This document shows, in pieces, positions 1 through 9,235 of a DNA stretch of 32,728 nt. The stretch's first letter is position 1. Every line of letters begins with the position of its first letter. The translations under genes were made by a program, and so were the position numbers. Location of the stretch: positions 3,460 through 36,187 of the forward strand of contig MGQF01000062.1 in the NCBI GenBank assembly GCA_001797745.1. Direction: 5' to 3'. This DNA comes from Deltaproteobacteria bacterium RBG_13_52_11 (lineage in GTDB: Bacteria > Desulfobacterota > B13-G15 > RBG-16-54-18). Below the pieces are notes generated by a model. That model was not told where the DNA came from, made no database searches, and worked only from the letters and a program-made list of their open reading frames with translations.

Positions 1-977
1 CCGCTCAAAGGAGCAACTACCGTTATGGCCAGTGCGGTGGGTGTCATCAGCAGACCGGCGTGAAGAGGGCTATAGCCTAAGGAGAGTTGAAGGAAGAAGG
101 GCATCAGGAAAAGGTTTGCCGACATACCCAGGAAAGAAAGGAATCCGACTATGTTGCCAAAGCTGAAAAGCCGGTTCTTGAACAACGTGAGGTCTATCAA
201 GGGTTGCGAGGTTCTGGCCTCCCATAGCGGCACGAGGGCCAGGGTGGTAGCAGCTACTGCCAGTTCAACGATGACGTGCGGCCTCCCCCAATCCCCCTCT
301 TGTCCCATTGTCAATCCCAACAGCAGCGCGGTGAGGCCCGTTACTATCAGGGCGGCGCCTAAAAAATCGAAGCTTTGCTTGTTTTCCAGTGGTGATGATA
401 CGAGGTGTTCTTTCAGTACGAAGGCGGCCATGATGGTACCCATGATACCCACTGGCACGTTCACGTAGAATATCGATCGCCAACCCAGAGTGCTGACAAG
501 GATCCCCCCCAGAGTGGGGCCGACTGTAAAGCCTATTGCCACGATGGTTCCGTTGATGCCCAGTGCGCGCCCCCGCTCCGTAGATGGGAACACTGCTGTA
601 ATGATTGCGAAGCTGTTGGCCATGAGCATGGCAGCGCCCACAGCCTGGAGTGAGCGGAACAGGATCAGTTGGGGCGGATTTTGCGAGAGGGCGCAAAGGG
701 CTGAGCCCAGGCTGAACACCATGAACCCAAGACGCAATATCTTTTTTCGGCCCATCATATCAGCTAATCGGCCCAAAGGGAGCAGCAAGCCGGTAATAAC
801 CAGTAAATAAGATAAGATGACCCATTCCGATAAGGCCAGGCTGGCCTTGAAGTAGCCCATTATGGTAGGTAAGCTGATGTTAACTATACTGGCATCGAGA
901 GTGGACATGAAGATGCCGATTCCCACGGTACCAAGAACCCACCATCGGTGGTTATCGCCATGCACATTCAAAGGCAT
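1..977 (-). CDS. DHA2/EmrB-QacA-type MFS multidrug efflux transporter, C-terminus cut by window edge
   Basis: Manual reverse-strand translation from ATG at 977: MPLNVHGDNHRWWVLGTVGIGIFMSTLDASIVNISLPTIMGYFKASLALSEWVILSYLLVITGLLLPLGRLADMMGRKK...; open to base 1. Motifs D-x-x-I-V-N-x-x-LPT and GRLAD-x-x-GRKK are typical of DHA2 MFS. Not in the ORF track because there is no stop in the window. Confidence 0.93.
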   Translation of the reverse strand, partial: MPLNVHGDNHRWWVLGTVGIGIFMSTLDASIVNISLPTIMGYFKASLALSEWVILSYLLVITGLLLPLGRLADMMGRKKILRLGFMVFSLGSALCALSQNPPQLILFRSLQAVGAAMLMANSFAIITAVFPSTERGRALGINGTIVAIGFTVGPTLGGILVSTLGWRSIFYVNVPVGIMGTIMAAFVLKEHLVSSPLENKQSFDFLGAALIVTGLTALLLGLTMGQEGDWGRPHVIVELAVAATTLALVPLWEARTSQPLIDLTLFKNRLFSFGNIVGFLSFLGMSANLFLMPFFLQLSLGYSPLHAGLLMTPTALAITVVAPLS

Positions 978-1100
978 CTGGTTTTCCCCTCGTGGTCTTC
1001 AGGATACAGTAACGAGAAACGCATCTTTATTGGTGTTGGCATCTTCTTCCTCAGTAGTCGATGTCTGAAGATAATGGCTGTCTAGGTTCGTTTGATGTGA

Positions 1101-1114
1101 TAAGTAATTACTTA
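1101..1114. promoter_or_regulatory. 14-bp perfect palindrome TAAGTAATTACTTA upstream of the MFS gene; candidate operator
   Basis: Sequence equals its own reverse complement; lies about 125 bp upstream of the MFS start in non-coding DNA. Confidence 0.4.
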
Positions 1115-1401
1115 GCGAATAAATATAAAATGAGTATGGATGTGGAGTCAAGTCAAGAAGTGGATGTTCTGTAAAGCCAATTGAGAAATGAAGATAGAGA
1201 CAATCTTGCCACCTCATGGCGTCACTCGACTTTCAAGGCCGGGAACGTTTGCGCAGGCCTGTCATGGAATAAAAAAATTCTATTGAATTCCCACCATATT
1301 GCCAATCTTTTTGCAACGCAGGTAACAACGTCCCGCTTCTTTGGACTTGAGTTCCCCTATTGCGGGGCGAATTGAATAGACATCTATGTTAGAATAGATA
1401 T

Positions 1402-2169
1402 ATGTCCATGTCTGATTCCAGAGACCCCTATGATCCCCGCACACGGGAATACCTGCATGAAGCGTTGCGTACCCTCCCGCAGGGAAGGCCTCCCCTGATC
1501 ACGATAGTGAAGCAGGCCAAGGAGGGGATGGGAGATGAAGGGGGGGTGCTCGGGGTTTTCCCCGCATCCTTTAATCCCCCAACATCAGCTCATGAGGCCC
1601 TGGTCAGGGAAGCGGCCAACGCCGTCCCCTTTGACGAGATCCTGTTGGTCTTGGACCAGCAGGCCATGGACAAGGAACTCTGCGGCGCCCTCCTGGAAGA
1701 CAGACTCCTCATGCTCCTCGTCCTCTTCGGGGATGATCCCCGGATTTCGCTGGGGATCTCCAACCGGGGGCTCTTTCTGGAGAAGGTCGGGGCCGTGCAA
1801 AAGGTCTACCCGCAAGATACGAAGATCTATTTCATCGTCGGGTATGACACCATCGTGAGAATCATCGACCCCAAGTACTATGGAGACAGAGACAAGGCCC
1901 TCCACTCGCTCTTCTCCCAGGCCCGATTTCTGGTGGCCAATCGGGGGGGGTGCGACGAGAGAGTCCTCCTTGAGCTCTTTGCGCGGGAGGAGAACCGCCC
2001 CTTTGCAGCACAGGTATTGCCCCTCACGCTCCCCCCTCCCCTCGCCTGGATCTCCTCGTCCGAAGTCCGCCAGCAACTGGCAGAGGGGAAATCGGTGCAG
2101 AGATTAATCCCTCCCACGCTGGAGGAGTTCTTACAGAAACAAGGATTTTACGGTAGACATGGAACATGA
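1402..2169 (+). CDS. Nicotinate-nucleotide adenylyltransferase-like (NadD/NMNAT superfamily) protein
   Basis: GVFPASFNPPTSAHEAL (variant of GxFDPxHxGH) and C-terminal ISSSEVRQQL (variant of ISSTxIR). Confidence 0.75.
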   Translation: MSMSDSRDPYDPRTREYLHEALRTLPQGRPPLITIVKQAKEGMGDEGGVLGVFPASFNPPTSAHEALVREAANAVPFDEILLVLDQQAMDKELCGALLEDRLLMLLVLFGDDPRISLGISNRGLFLEKVGAVQKVYPQDTKIYFIVGYDTIVRIIDPKYYGDRDKALHSLFSQARFLVANRGGCDERVLLELFAREENRPFAAQVLPLTLPPPLAWISSSEVRQQLAEGKSVQRLIPPTLEEFLQKQGFYGRHGT

Positions 2170-2198
2170 AATGAGATAATATTTTTCAACTTGCAGAT

Positions 2199-2558
2199 AT
2201 GAAGAGAATTTTAGTGGTCGATGACGAAGAGGGTATCCGCCTCCTCTACAAAGAGGAGTTAGAGGAGGAAGGGTATGAGGTAGAACTAGCTGCAGGAGGT
2301 GAGGAGGCCCTACAGAAGCTGAAGAGATCGAAGCCGGACCTAATCACCCTCGATCTCAAGATGCCCGGCATGGGAGGACTGGAGGTCCTCGAGAGGATAC
2401 GGGAGCAGGATAAGGAACTACCGGTAGTCATCTGCACCGCCTACGGAGACTATAAGAGGGACCTTGCCACCTGGGCCTCTGATGCCTATGTGGTGAAGAG
2501 TTCGGACTTGACGGAACTCAAACAAGTGATCAGGGGGTTTCTCGAAAACAAAGGATAG
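2199..2558 (+). CDS. Single-domain response regulator (CheY-like receiver)
   Basis: ILVVDDEEGIRLLYKEELEEEGYEV...LITLDLKMPGMGGLEVLERI...VICTAYG...DAYVVKSSD; acidic pocket, phospho-Asp and Lys present. Confidence 0.93.
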   Translation: MKRILVVDDEEGIRLLYKEELEEEGYEVELAAGGEEALQKLKRSKPDLITLDLKMPGMGGLEVLERIREQDKELPVVICTAYGDYKRDLATWASDAYVVKSSDLTELKQVIRGFLENKG

Positions 2559-2571
2559 AGGGCAATCGTGT

Positions 2572-2647
2572 GGGGATGTAGCTCAGTTGGGAGAGCATCA
2601 CGTTCGCAACGTGAGGGTCGGGGGTTCGAATCCCCCCATCTCCACCA
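2572..2647 (+). tRNA. tRNA-Ala (anticodon CGC), encoded CCA
   Basis: Cloverleaf: GGGGATG/CATCTCC acceptor with G3:U70, GCTC...GAGC D arm, TCACG TTCGCAA CGTGA anticodon arm, GGGGG TTCGAAT CCCCC T arm, ACCA end; T6 tract just downstream. Confidence 0.96.
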
Positions 2648-2770
2648 CATTTTTTATTCTCGTGAAGATACCCTCCAATAATAACTCACAGTCATTTCCA
2701 TCCTTAATATGTTTACAAGCCGTTGTCAGGGGGTAATCCCTGAAACCGCAATGGATGTTTCTTAGCTCTG

Positions 2771-2794
2771 AAGGATTCAAGGAGTCAAGGATTC
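2771..2794 (+). repeat. Three tandem 8-bp units AAGGATTC-AAGGAGTC-AAGGATTC
   Basis: Read directly in intergenic DNA between tRNA-Ala and proC. Confidence 0.6.
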
Positions 2795-2843
2795 CAGAGG
2801 TCTAGTGAGATATAGAAGAATTAAGGAGAAAATAAATCCTCGT

Positions 2844-2925
2844 TCTCTCCTCTCCCCCCTGGGGAGGATGAAGGTGAGGAAAATAGAGAGGATTTTCACC
2901 GTTTGTGGGCAACGATGCCGTAATG
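2844..2925 (+). repeat. Partial copy of the REP/MITE-like element also found at 21296-21440
   Basis: CTCTCCTCTCCCCCCTGGGGAGGATGAAGGTGAGG... and GTGGGCAACGA resemble TCTCTTCTCCCCTGGGGGAGAGGATGTAAGGTGAGGGG...GTGGGTAACGA. Confidence 0.5.
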
Positions 2926-2989
2926 AAGAATTAATCCTGTTTTTTGCAGGCGGAGATCAGGCAAACCCTTAATCATAATTGAGAAGGAG

Positions 2990-3808
2990 TTGGAGATGCA
3001 GAAGAAGAAAATCGGAATCATCGGCGTCGGAAATATGGGTGAGGCCATCCTGCGGGGTCTCCACCAAAAAGGGATGGCAAAGGGGATCGTGGTCAGCGAG
3101 ATCCGTCCCGACAGGGGGGACTACATCAAGAAGAACTACGGCGTGGAGGCGATTCCGGATAATCAAAAACTCGCCTCCCAGGTTCAGATCATCATTCTCG
3201 CTGTCAAGCCCCAGGAGTTGAAGGGGGTCCTTCAGGCAATTGCCCCTGCCCTGGACGCATCCACACTCCTTATCTCCATCGCTGCCGGCGCCTCACTCGG
3301 GGCCATTGCTTCTATCCTGGCAAAGGACGTGCGCCTTGTCAGGGCTATGCCGAATATCGCCGCCCTGGCGTTGGAGTCCGCCACCGCCCTCTCTCCAGGG
3401 GGAGGGGCATCTGCGGAAGATATGGAGGTAGCCCAGGAGATATTCAATGCCATGGGCAAGACAGTCGTCATCCCGGAAGCGCTTATGGACGCCGTGACCG
3501 GCATGAGTGGCAGTGGACCTGCCTATGTCTGTCTCTTCATCGAGGCCCTGGCAGATGGAGGGGTGCGGATGGGTCTGCCGAGGAAGGATGCCCTGGAAAT
3601 GGCGATCCAGACCGTCCTGGGGACTGCCCGGCTCCTCTCAGAACAAGGTGAGCACCCGGCCCATCTAAAGGACAGGGTGGCCTCCCCAGGGGGGACGACC
3701 ATAGCAGGGATCGCCTCGTTGGAGGCCAAAGGGTTCAGGGGGGCCGTGATGGAGGCCGTGGCCGCCGCCACCCAGCGTTCCAAAGAGCTGGCAAAGATAC
3801 CGGGGTGA
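2990..3808 (+). CDS. proC: Pyrroline-5-carboxylate reductase
   Basis: IGIIGVGNMGEAILRGL Rossmann motif; RAMPNIAA; MSGSGPAYVCLFIEALADGGVRMGLPR; VASPGGTTIAGI. Start may be the downstream ATG at 2996. Confidence 0.96.
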   Translation: MEMQKKKIGIIGVGNMGEAILRGLHQKGMAKGIVVSEIRPDRGDYIKKNYGVEAIPDNQKLASQVQIIILAVKPQELKGVLQAIAPALDASTLLISIAAGASLGAIASILAKDVRLVRAMPNIAALALESATALSPGGGASAEDMEVAQEIFNAMGKTVVIPEALMDAVTGMSGSGPAYVCLFIEALADGGVRMGLPRKDALEMAIQTVLGTARLLSEQGEHPAHLKDRVASPGGTTIAGIASLEAKGFRGAVMEAVAAATQRSKELAKIPG

Positions 3809-3896
3809 TGCTGTAAATAAAGAAATCATCGGAGGAGGACGGAGACGGGAAGCAGTTGACTATCGTGACTATCTTCGTTGCCTCAGGGTGCCTGAT

Positions 3897-3914
3897 GGGG
3901 AATCTTTATTCCCC
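3897..3914 (+). other. Hairpin GGGGAAT-CTTT-ATTCCCC downstream of proC
   Basis: 7-bp perfect stem; no clear T tract follows, so terminator function is uncertain. Confidence 0.35.
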
Positions 3915-4023
3915 TGGTCGCGATATTCACTGATTCTGACAAGGTCAACTTAGTCAACAACATCCCCTGTGGCCAGCCCCTATAATATCTGAAAAGGAGC
4001 GAATTTAAAAAAGGAGATGGCAT

Positions 4024-5667
4024 GTGGCGATAAAAGGTTTTACTGAATACGCCAAGGAAGATCGTGAGCAGTATAGCAGAATGAGGTGGTGGCTTGGGAT
4101 GACCTGGGGGGACATGCTAGACAAGGCTACCGACATCTACCCCGATAAGATCGGTCTTGTCGACGGCGTGGGTCGCTGGACCAACAGGGAGGTCCGGGAA
4201 AAGGTGGACCGGCTGGCAATCAGCCTGATGAAGCTCGGCATCAAACCCCGCGACTGGGTCCTTCTCCAGTTCCCCAACTGGCATGAATATATCCTGGCGT
4301 TCTTTGCCATGCAGAAGATCGGCGCCCTCACCGTCCTCCTCATTCCCCGACATAACCAGTCGGAGATCAACCACCTGGCGGCACTGACGAAGCCGGTGGC
4401 GTGGATTGTGCCGAAAAAGTATGGAAAGATTGACTACCAGCCCATAATCGACGACGTGCTGAAACAAAACCCCCAGCTCAAACACGTAATCCAGGTAAGA
4501 GCAGAGAAAAACGGCACATATCCTACCCTGAATGAGCTGATTGAGGAGGCAAAGCTGACGGAAGATAATCTCAAAGCTTTAGAGGAGAGGAGACCTGATC
4601 CGGCAGAGGTTTCCCATATCATGCCTACCGGCGGGACTACCGGTCTGCCAAAAGCAAGCGTCCGGACCCACAACTCTTATATCACCAACATCGAATATCA
4701 CTCCAGGGCGTGGGAAATCACGAGCAGCGATACGATTATGGTGATTACGCCCGTGGGCCACAGCATGGCAATGCACTGGGGCATTGGCGCAGCACTTTTC
4801 AATTATGCGAAGCTTGTCCTCCTTGACTCGGTACACGCGGACGATATCTGCGAGTGCATACAAAAAGAAAAGGTGACTGCTTTCCCTTCCGTTCCTGCCC
4901 TCGTTGCGAGGATGCTCGCCTTGGAGGGTCTGGAAAAATATGATTTGAGCTCACTGAGGACAATATCGGTGGGTGGAGCGTCGAGCGCGCCCGAGCTGCT
5001 TCGCGGCGCCTACGACAAGCTCAAATGTATCGTCATCAACGGGTTCGGCTCGTCTGAGGGTACCAATACCGCCACCAGACCTGGCGACAGTATGGATATC
5101 ATCTGCAACAGCGTGGGTAGACCGGTCTGCCCCTACGATACGATCAAGATCATCGATGAGGGAGGAAATGAAGTTTCACCCAGCATCGAAGGGGAACTTG
5201 TCTCCAAGGGACCCGGTATTTTCACGGGGTACTTCAAATCTCCTGAAGAAAACAGCCAGATCTTCACCAAGGACGGGTTCTTCAAGACGGGGGACAAGGC
5301 AAAAAAAGATCAGTTTGGAAATATCCAGATAACAGGCAGAATTAAGGATATCATCAACAGGGGAGGCGAAAAGATCAGTGCTATTGATATTGAAAACCTG
5401 ATGAGTACCCACCCAGGGATTAGCGAGACGTCGGTCATAGGTATGCCCGATGAAGTACTCGGTGAGAGAATCTGCGCTTATGTCACGCTTAAACCAGGCA
5501 TAAGGCTTACCTTTAAAGAGATCATCGCCTTTTTAAAAGGGAAAGGTGCGTCTGTACAGCAGCTCCCCGAAAGAATCGAGTTTGCTGAAGAACTGCCAAT
5601 GACAAAAGTGGGTAAAGTTGATAAGAAAGCCCTCAGAGAAGACATTAAAAAGCGGCTCGAGGGTTAA
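4024..5667 (+). CDS. AMP-dependent synthetase/ligase (acyl-CoA/aryl-CoA ligase, EntE-like)
   Basis: P-loop-like MPTGGTTGLPKA, GFGSSEG, FKTGDKAKKDQFGNIQITGRIKDIINRGGEKIS, C-terminal PMTKVGKVDKKALRE. GTG start. Confidence 0.93.
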   Translation: MAIKGFTEYAKEDREQYSRMRWWLGMTWGDMLDKATDIYPDKIGLVDGVGRWTNREVREKVDRLAISLMKLGIKPRDWVLLQFPNWHEYILAFFAMQKIGALTVLLIPRHNQSEINHLAALTKPVAWIVPKKYGKIDYQPIIDDVLKQNPQLKHVIQVRAEKNGTYPTLNELIEEAKLTEDNLKALEERRPDPAEVSHIMPTGGTTGLPKASVRTHNSYITNIEYHSRAWEITSSDTIMVITPVGHSMAMHWGIGAALFNYAKLVLLDSVHADDICECIQKEKVTAFPSVPALVARMLALEGLEKYDLSSLRTISVGGASSAPELLRGAYDKLKCIVINGFGSSEGTNTATRPGDSMDIICNSVGRPVCPYDTIKIIDEGGNEVSPSIEGELVSKGPGIFTGYFKSPEENSQIFTKDGFFKTGDKAKKDQFGNIQITGRIKDIINRGGEKISAIDIENLMSTHPGISETSVIGMPDEVLGERICAYVTLKPGIRLTFKEIIAFLKGKGASVQQLPERIEFAEELPMTKVGKVDKKALREDIKKRLEG

Positions 5668-5685
5668 CACGTGGGGAAAGCCTCG

Positions 5686-5772
5686 GGTCGGACCAGGGTA
5701 ACGATTTTCCTTGTCCCCCTTGAAATGCATTTCAAGCAAAAATATCAAACTTTAATTGACATTTATTAACAT
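5686..5772 (+). repeat. Dispersed repeat R1, copy 1, upstream of chrA; contains the perfect 18-bp palindrome CTTGAAATGCATTTCAAG (5719-5736)
   Basis: Shares GTCGGACCAGGGTAACGATTTTCC, CTTGAAATNCATT and AATATCAAACT.TAATTGACATTTATTAACAT with 7705-7812; the second part also with 9236-9313. Confidence 0.85.
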
Positions 5773-6949
5773 GACATCCTCAATCCCGAAAGAGCGCACT
5801 ATAAAGCCGCCGTTTGCTTCTCTGTTTAAATCCTTTCTACGATTGGGGCTTACGGCATTCGGCGGCCCTTCTATGGTAGCCTACATTCGCACGATGGCAG
5901 TCGAACAGAAACAGTGGCTCGATGAAGAATCTTTTCGTGATGGTGTGGCCCTGTGTCAAACAATACCAGGGGCAACAGCTATGCAGACAGCAGCATATGT
6001 AGGGTTAAGAACGCGAGGAGTCGGCGGCGCTATAGTAAGTTTTGTTGGTTTTGGCCTTCCTGCCTTTATCCTTATGCTGACGTTCTCAGCCCTTTACACC
6101 TCCACGCATACTGTACCCTCCGTGACTTCGGCATTTAGTGGTCTTCAGGCTATCATCGTAGCTATCGTCGCCAACGCCACAGTCTCATTTGGTAAAACGA
6201 CATTGAAAAATTGGGGCACTATAGTTATTGCTGTGGTTGCTGCAGTCTTGTTCGGAATAGGAGTGAACCCGCTTATTGTTATCGCGGCAGCCGCTTTGGT
6301 TGGCCTTATGTTGAGTAAAGGACAGCACGCCTCTCGTTCGGCTCGTGCGTCAACGCAACAGCCACTGTCGATGAAACCCTTTGTGTTGCTTTTGGCATTT
6401 ATTGTTGCCGTCTTTATTCTGCTTTTGCTGATACAACGTCGGTTATTTGACCTCGCTATACTCATGTTTAGGATAGACTTGTTTGCCTTCGGCGGTGGGT
6501 TTGCTTCTGTTCCCCTTATGTTCCATGAAATTGTTCAAGTCCGCCATTGGATGGATAGCTCAACGTTTTTGAACGGAATTGCTCTCGGACAAGTTACACC
6601 AGGCCCTATTGTAATCACCGCAACCTTTGTAGGATATATGCTGTATGGGCTTCCAGGTGGATTGGTAGCTACTCTCGGCGTGTTTTCACCCTCTTTCCTC
6701 ATGGTTATTGGAATCGTACCATATTTTGACCGTTTACGCGCTTCACCGTATTTCAATAGAGCAATGAGCGGTATACTGTCTTCATTTGTCGGACTTCTTC
6801 TGACTGTTACCGTGCGTTTTGCCTCACATGTGCCGTGGGATTTTCCGCATGTTCTGTTTGCTTGTGCGGCACTCGTTGCCCTGCTTTTGAGCGTGGATAT
6901 AGTGTGGGTGGTTTTGATAGGAACAGCCCTTTCAGTAGTAGCGCTGTAG
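5756..6949 (+). CDS. chrA: Chromate transporter family (CHR, two-domain long form)
   Basis: LFKSFLRLGLTAFGGPSMVAYIRTMAVEQKQWLDEESFRDGVALCQTIPGATAMQTAAYVGLRTRG and second half FRIDLFAFGGGFASVPLM...GIALGQVTPGPIVITATFVGY. ATG at 5771 is a more likely start than the TTG at 5756. Confidence 0.92.
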   Translation: MTFINMTSSIPKERTIKPPFASLFKSFLRLGLTAFGGPSMVAYIRTMAVEQKQWLDEESFRDGVALCQTIPGATAMQTAAYVGLRTRGVGGAIVSFVGFGLPAFILMLTFSALYTSTHTVPSVTSAFSGLQAIIVAIVANATVSFGKTTLKNWGTIVIAVVAAVLFGIGVNPLIVIAAAALVGLMLSKGQHASRSARASTQQPLSMKPFVLLLAFIVAVFILLLLIQRRLFDLAILMFRIDLFAFGGGFASVPLMFHEIVQVRHWMDSSTFLNGIALGQVTPGPIVITATFVGYMLYGLPGGLVATLGVFSPSFLMVIGIVPYFDRLRASPYFNRAMSGILSSFVGLLLTVTVRFASHVPWDFPHVLFACAALVALLLSVDIVWVVLIGTALSVVAL

Positions 6950-7033
6950 AAGGCTTGATGAGCAGCCTAACTCGCTGTCAAGAGGAAAGAAGGGAAGATT
7001 AGGTCTAGAACAGCTTGACAGGGAAAATATAGG

Positions 7034-7720
7034 ATGTCTCTTGATAGATTACGTGCGGTCATGAACAAAGGGCGCAGGGGTTTTCCCTCGTCAGTGTTCT
7101 TTCTGCTCGGCGCCAACGCGGTGCCGTTGCTGGGCGTCCTTTTCGGGGGCTGGGACCTGGTGGAAATCCTTTTCGCCTACTGGGCGGAGAACGTGGTGAT
7201 CGGCTTCTTCAGCCTCCTCAAGATGATTTTTGCTCAAGACGACACCCGCGGCTGGCTCATTATCCTTACTGTTTTTATGAAGATCATCGGCTGCACCTTT
7301 TTTATCGTGCATTTTGGGGGGTTTACGGCCGCCCACGGGGCGGTGCTGTACGCGATCTTTCATGAGTTCCTGAACGTGCAAATCCAGCCGATGGAACTCT
7401 TATATATGGGGCGGTACGTAGTGGCCGCGCTGTTCCTCAGCCACGGATATTCCTTTGTGGTTAATTACCTGATCAAGGGTGAGAGGGGCCAGACAAAAGG
7501 CAACGATCCGATGTTCGAACCATATCGTCGGGTCATAGTGATGCATTTGACGCTGGTCTTTGGCACGGGATGTATTATTATCCTTGGCCAACCGTTTTTT
7601 ATGCTCCTGATTCTTGTCATCTTGAAGACCGGCGTCGACCTGCATGCGCATCTCAGGGAAAGACGAAAGTTTGCCAGTGACCTGGAAACACGTTCCGGCT
7701 CTGTGGTCGTATCAGGGTAA
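7034..7720 (+). CDS. DUF6498-like integral membrane protein
   Basis: Multiple TM stretches; LVEILFAYWAENVVIGFFSLLKMIFA and FFIVHFGGFTAAHGAVLYAIF. Stop codon lies inside repeat R1 copy 2. Confidence 0.75.
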   Translation: MSLDRLRAVMNKGRRGFPSSVFFLLGANAVPLLGVLFGGWDLVEILFAYWAENVVIGFFSLLKMIFAQDDTRGWLIILTVFMKIIGCTFFIVHFGGFTAAHGAVLYAIFHEFLNVQIQPMELLYMGRYVVAALFLSHGYSFVVNYLIKGERGQTKGNDPMFEPYRRVIVMHLTLVFGTGCIIILGQPFFMLLILVILKTGVDLHAHLRERRKFASDLETRSGSVVVSG

Positions 7721-7812
7721 CGATTTTCCCCCACCCCGTCCCGTCAGCTTGAAATACATTGTAAGCTCAAATATCAAACTATAATTGACATTTATTAACA
7801 TTTATGATAATC
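7705..7812 (+). repeat. Dispersed repeat R1, copy 2
   Basis: GTCGTATCAGGGTAACGATTTTCC...CTTGAAATACATTGTAAGCTCAAATATCAAACTATAATTGACATTTATTAACATTTATGATAA. Confidence 0.85.
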
Positions 7813-7909
7813 GGAAAAGAGCTTTTGGCTAGGATCATTCGTCAAGCAGGAACCAGCAAAGATGAATGGGAAAAATTGTAACCCACAACTCACTCCAACA
7901 ACAGTACTC

Positions 7910-8020
7910 CGTCGCCCAGCGCTCCAAAGACCTGGCAAAGATACAGGGGTGAGTCTGTGAATGAAGAGACCATTTCTGATGTGGTAGTATGAGAAGTAAA
8001 AATTGCCGTAGAACCACGTC
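7910..8020 (+). repeat. Dispersed repeat R2 (proC 3' end plus downstream), copy B
   Basis: GTCGCCCAGCGCTCCAAAGACCTGGCAAAGATACAGGGGTGAG aligns with the proC tail CACCCAGCGTTCCAAAGAGCTGGCAAAGATACCGGGGTGATG; followed by AGTATGAGAAGTAAAAATTGCCGTAGAACCA. Confidence 0.8.
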
Positions 8021-8074
8021 CTCTTCTTGAAGGATATCCACTTTAATGAGACTGAGAACAAAAGATGTTGAAAC

Positions 8075-9139
8075 ATGGCAAAGCTGATTAAGAAGAGATC
8101 AAAGAAAAGCGGCCTTCCACCCGGGAGCCTCGTTCACATTGGAGAAAGAAAGGTAGAGACGCCCAAGATCAGCATCATAGATTATAACGAGACCCAATTC
8201 CAGGAAAAGGCAACCCAGGCGATTGAGGAATGTTTCATCTTTAAAGATAAGCCAACGGTGACATGGACTAATATTGTCGGACTTCATCAGACAGAGATAC
8301 TCGAAAAGCTGGGCGATTGTTATGGATTTCATCCCCTTGTTTTGGAAGACATCCTGAATACGGATCAACGTCCGAAAATGGAGGATTATGGAGATTATGT
8401 TTATATCGTTCTCAGGAGCCTTGAATACAATCATCAGAAAGAGGAGATAGAATCGGATCAGATCAGTATCATCCTGGGTCAGAATTTTGTCTTCTCTTTT
8501 CAGGAAAAAGAAGGAGACACCTTTGATCCCATCCGGGAGCGGATCAGGACCGGTAAAGGCCGTATCAGAAAAATAGGAGCGGATTATCTGGCTTATGCTT
8601 TATTAGATTCAATCGTAGATAACTATTTTATCATCCTGGAAAAACTAGGCGAGCGGATAGAACTTCTCGAAGAGCAATTAGTCACCCGTCCGACACCAGA
8701 AACATTACAGACGATCCATGATTTAAAAAAAGAGATGATATTTTTGCGGAGGGCTGTCTGGCCTTTAAGGGAGGTGGTGGGCAGCCTTGAAAGGGGAGAA
8801 TCATCTCTGATACAAGCCTCAACCAGGATCTATCTCAGAGACCTTTACGACCACACCATTCAGGTGATTGATAACATCGAGACATTCCGGGACATGATCT
8901 CAGGGATACTGGATATCTATCTTTCAAGCGTCAGTAACCGGCTTAACGCGGTGATGAAGGTGCTGACCATCATTGCTACGATTTTTATGCCCCTCACCTT
9001 TCTTGCCGGGATTTATGGAATGAACTTCAAATATATGCCGGAGCTGGAGTGGAGATGGGGTTATCCATTCATCTGGTTGGTTATGATTGGAATTGGGATT
9101 TTCATGCGGGTTTATTTCAAAAAGAGGAAGTGGTTATAA
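8075..9139 (+). CDS. corA: Magnesium/cobalt transporter CorA
   Basis: C-terminal FMPLTFLAGIYGMNFKYMPELEWRWGYPFIW (GMN signature) followed by a second TM helix and basic tail. Confidence 0.96.
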   Translation: MAKLIKKRSKKSGLPPGSLVHIGERKVETPKISIIDYNETQFQEKATQAIEECFIFKDKPTVTWTNIVGLHQTEILEKLGDCYGFHPLVLEDILNTDQRPKMEDYGDYVYIVLRSLEYNHQKEEIESDQISIILGQNFVFSFQEKEGDTFDPIRERIRTGKGRIRKIGADYLAYALLDSIVDNYFIILEKLGERIELLEEQLVTRPTPETLQTIHDLKKEMIFLRRAVWPLREVVGSLERGESSLIQASTRIYLRDLYDHTIQVIDNIETFRDMISGILDIYLSSVSNRLNAVMKVLTIIATIFMPLTFLAGIYGMNFKYMPELEWRWGYPFIWLVMIGIGIFMRVYFKKRKWL

Positions 9140-9169
9140 AAGAGACGCGTGTATGTTGGATTGCGCCTT

Positions 9170-9235
9170 GACAAAAGAGACCCTTTCTGCTGCGCGGGCG
9201 CATGAGCAGTAAAAATTGCCTTAGAACCAACGTGC
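9170..9235 (+). repeat. Dispersed repeat R2, copy C (distal part only)
   Basis: AAAGAGACCCTTTCTGCTGCGCGGGCGCATGAGCAGTAAAAATTGCCTTAGAACCAACGT shared with copies B and D. Confidence 0.8.

Noticed and set aside
265-810. ORFs at the left edge (265-696 minus, 405-653 plus, 490-810 plus)
   Set aside because: All overlap the edge-truncated MFS gene read in the correct minus frame.
2598-2780. Minus-strand 60-aa ORF ending MGGFEPPTLTLRT
   Set aside because: The C-terminus is the antisense of tRNA-Ala; a well-known spurious translation.
7804-7881. 25-aa ORF MIIGKELLARIIRQAGTSKDEWEKL after R1 copy 2
   Set aside because: No SD and starts inside the repeat; may be a gene remnant but unsupported.
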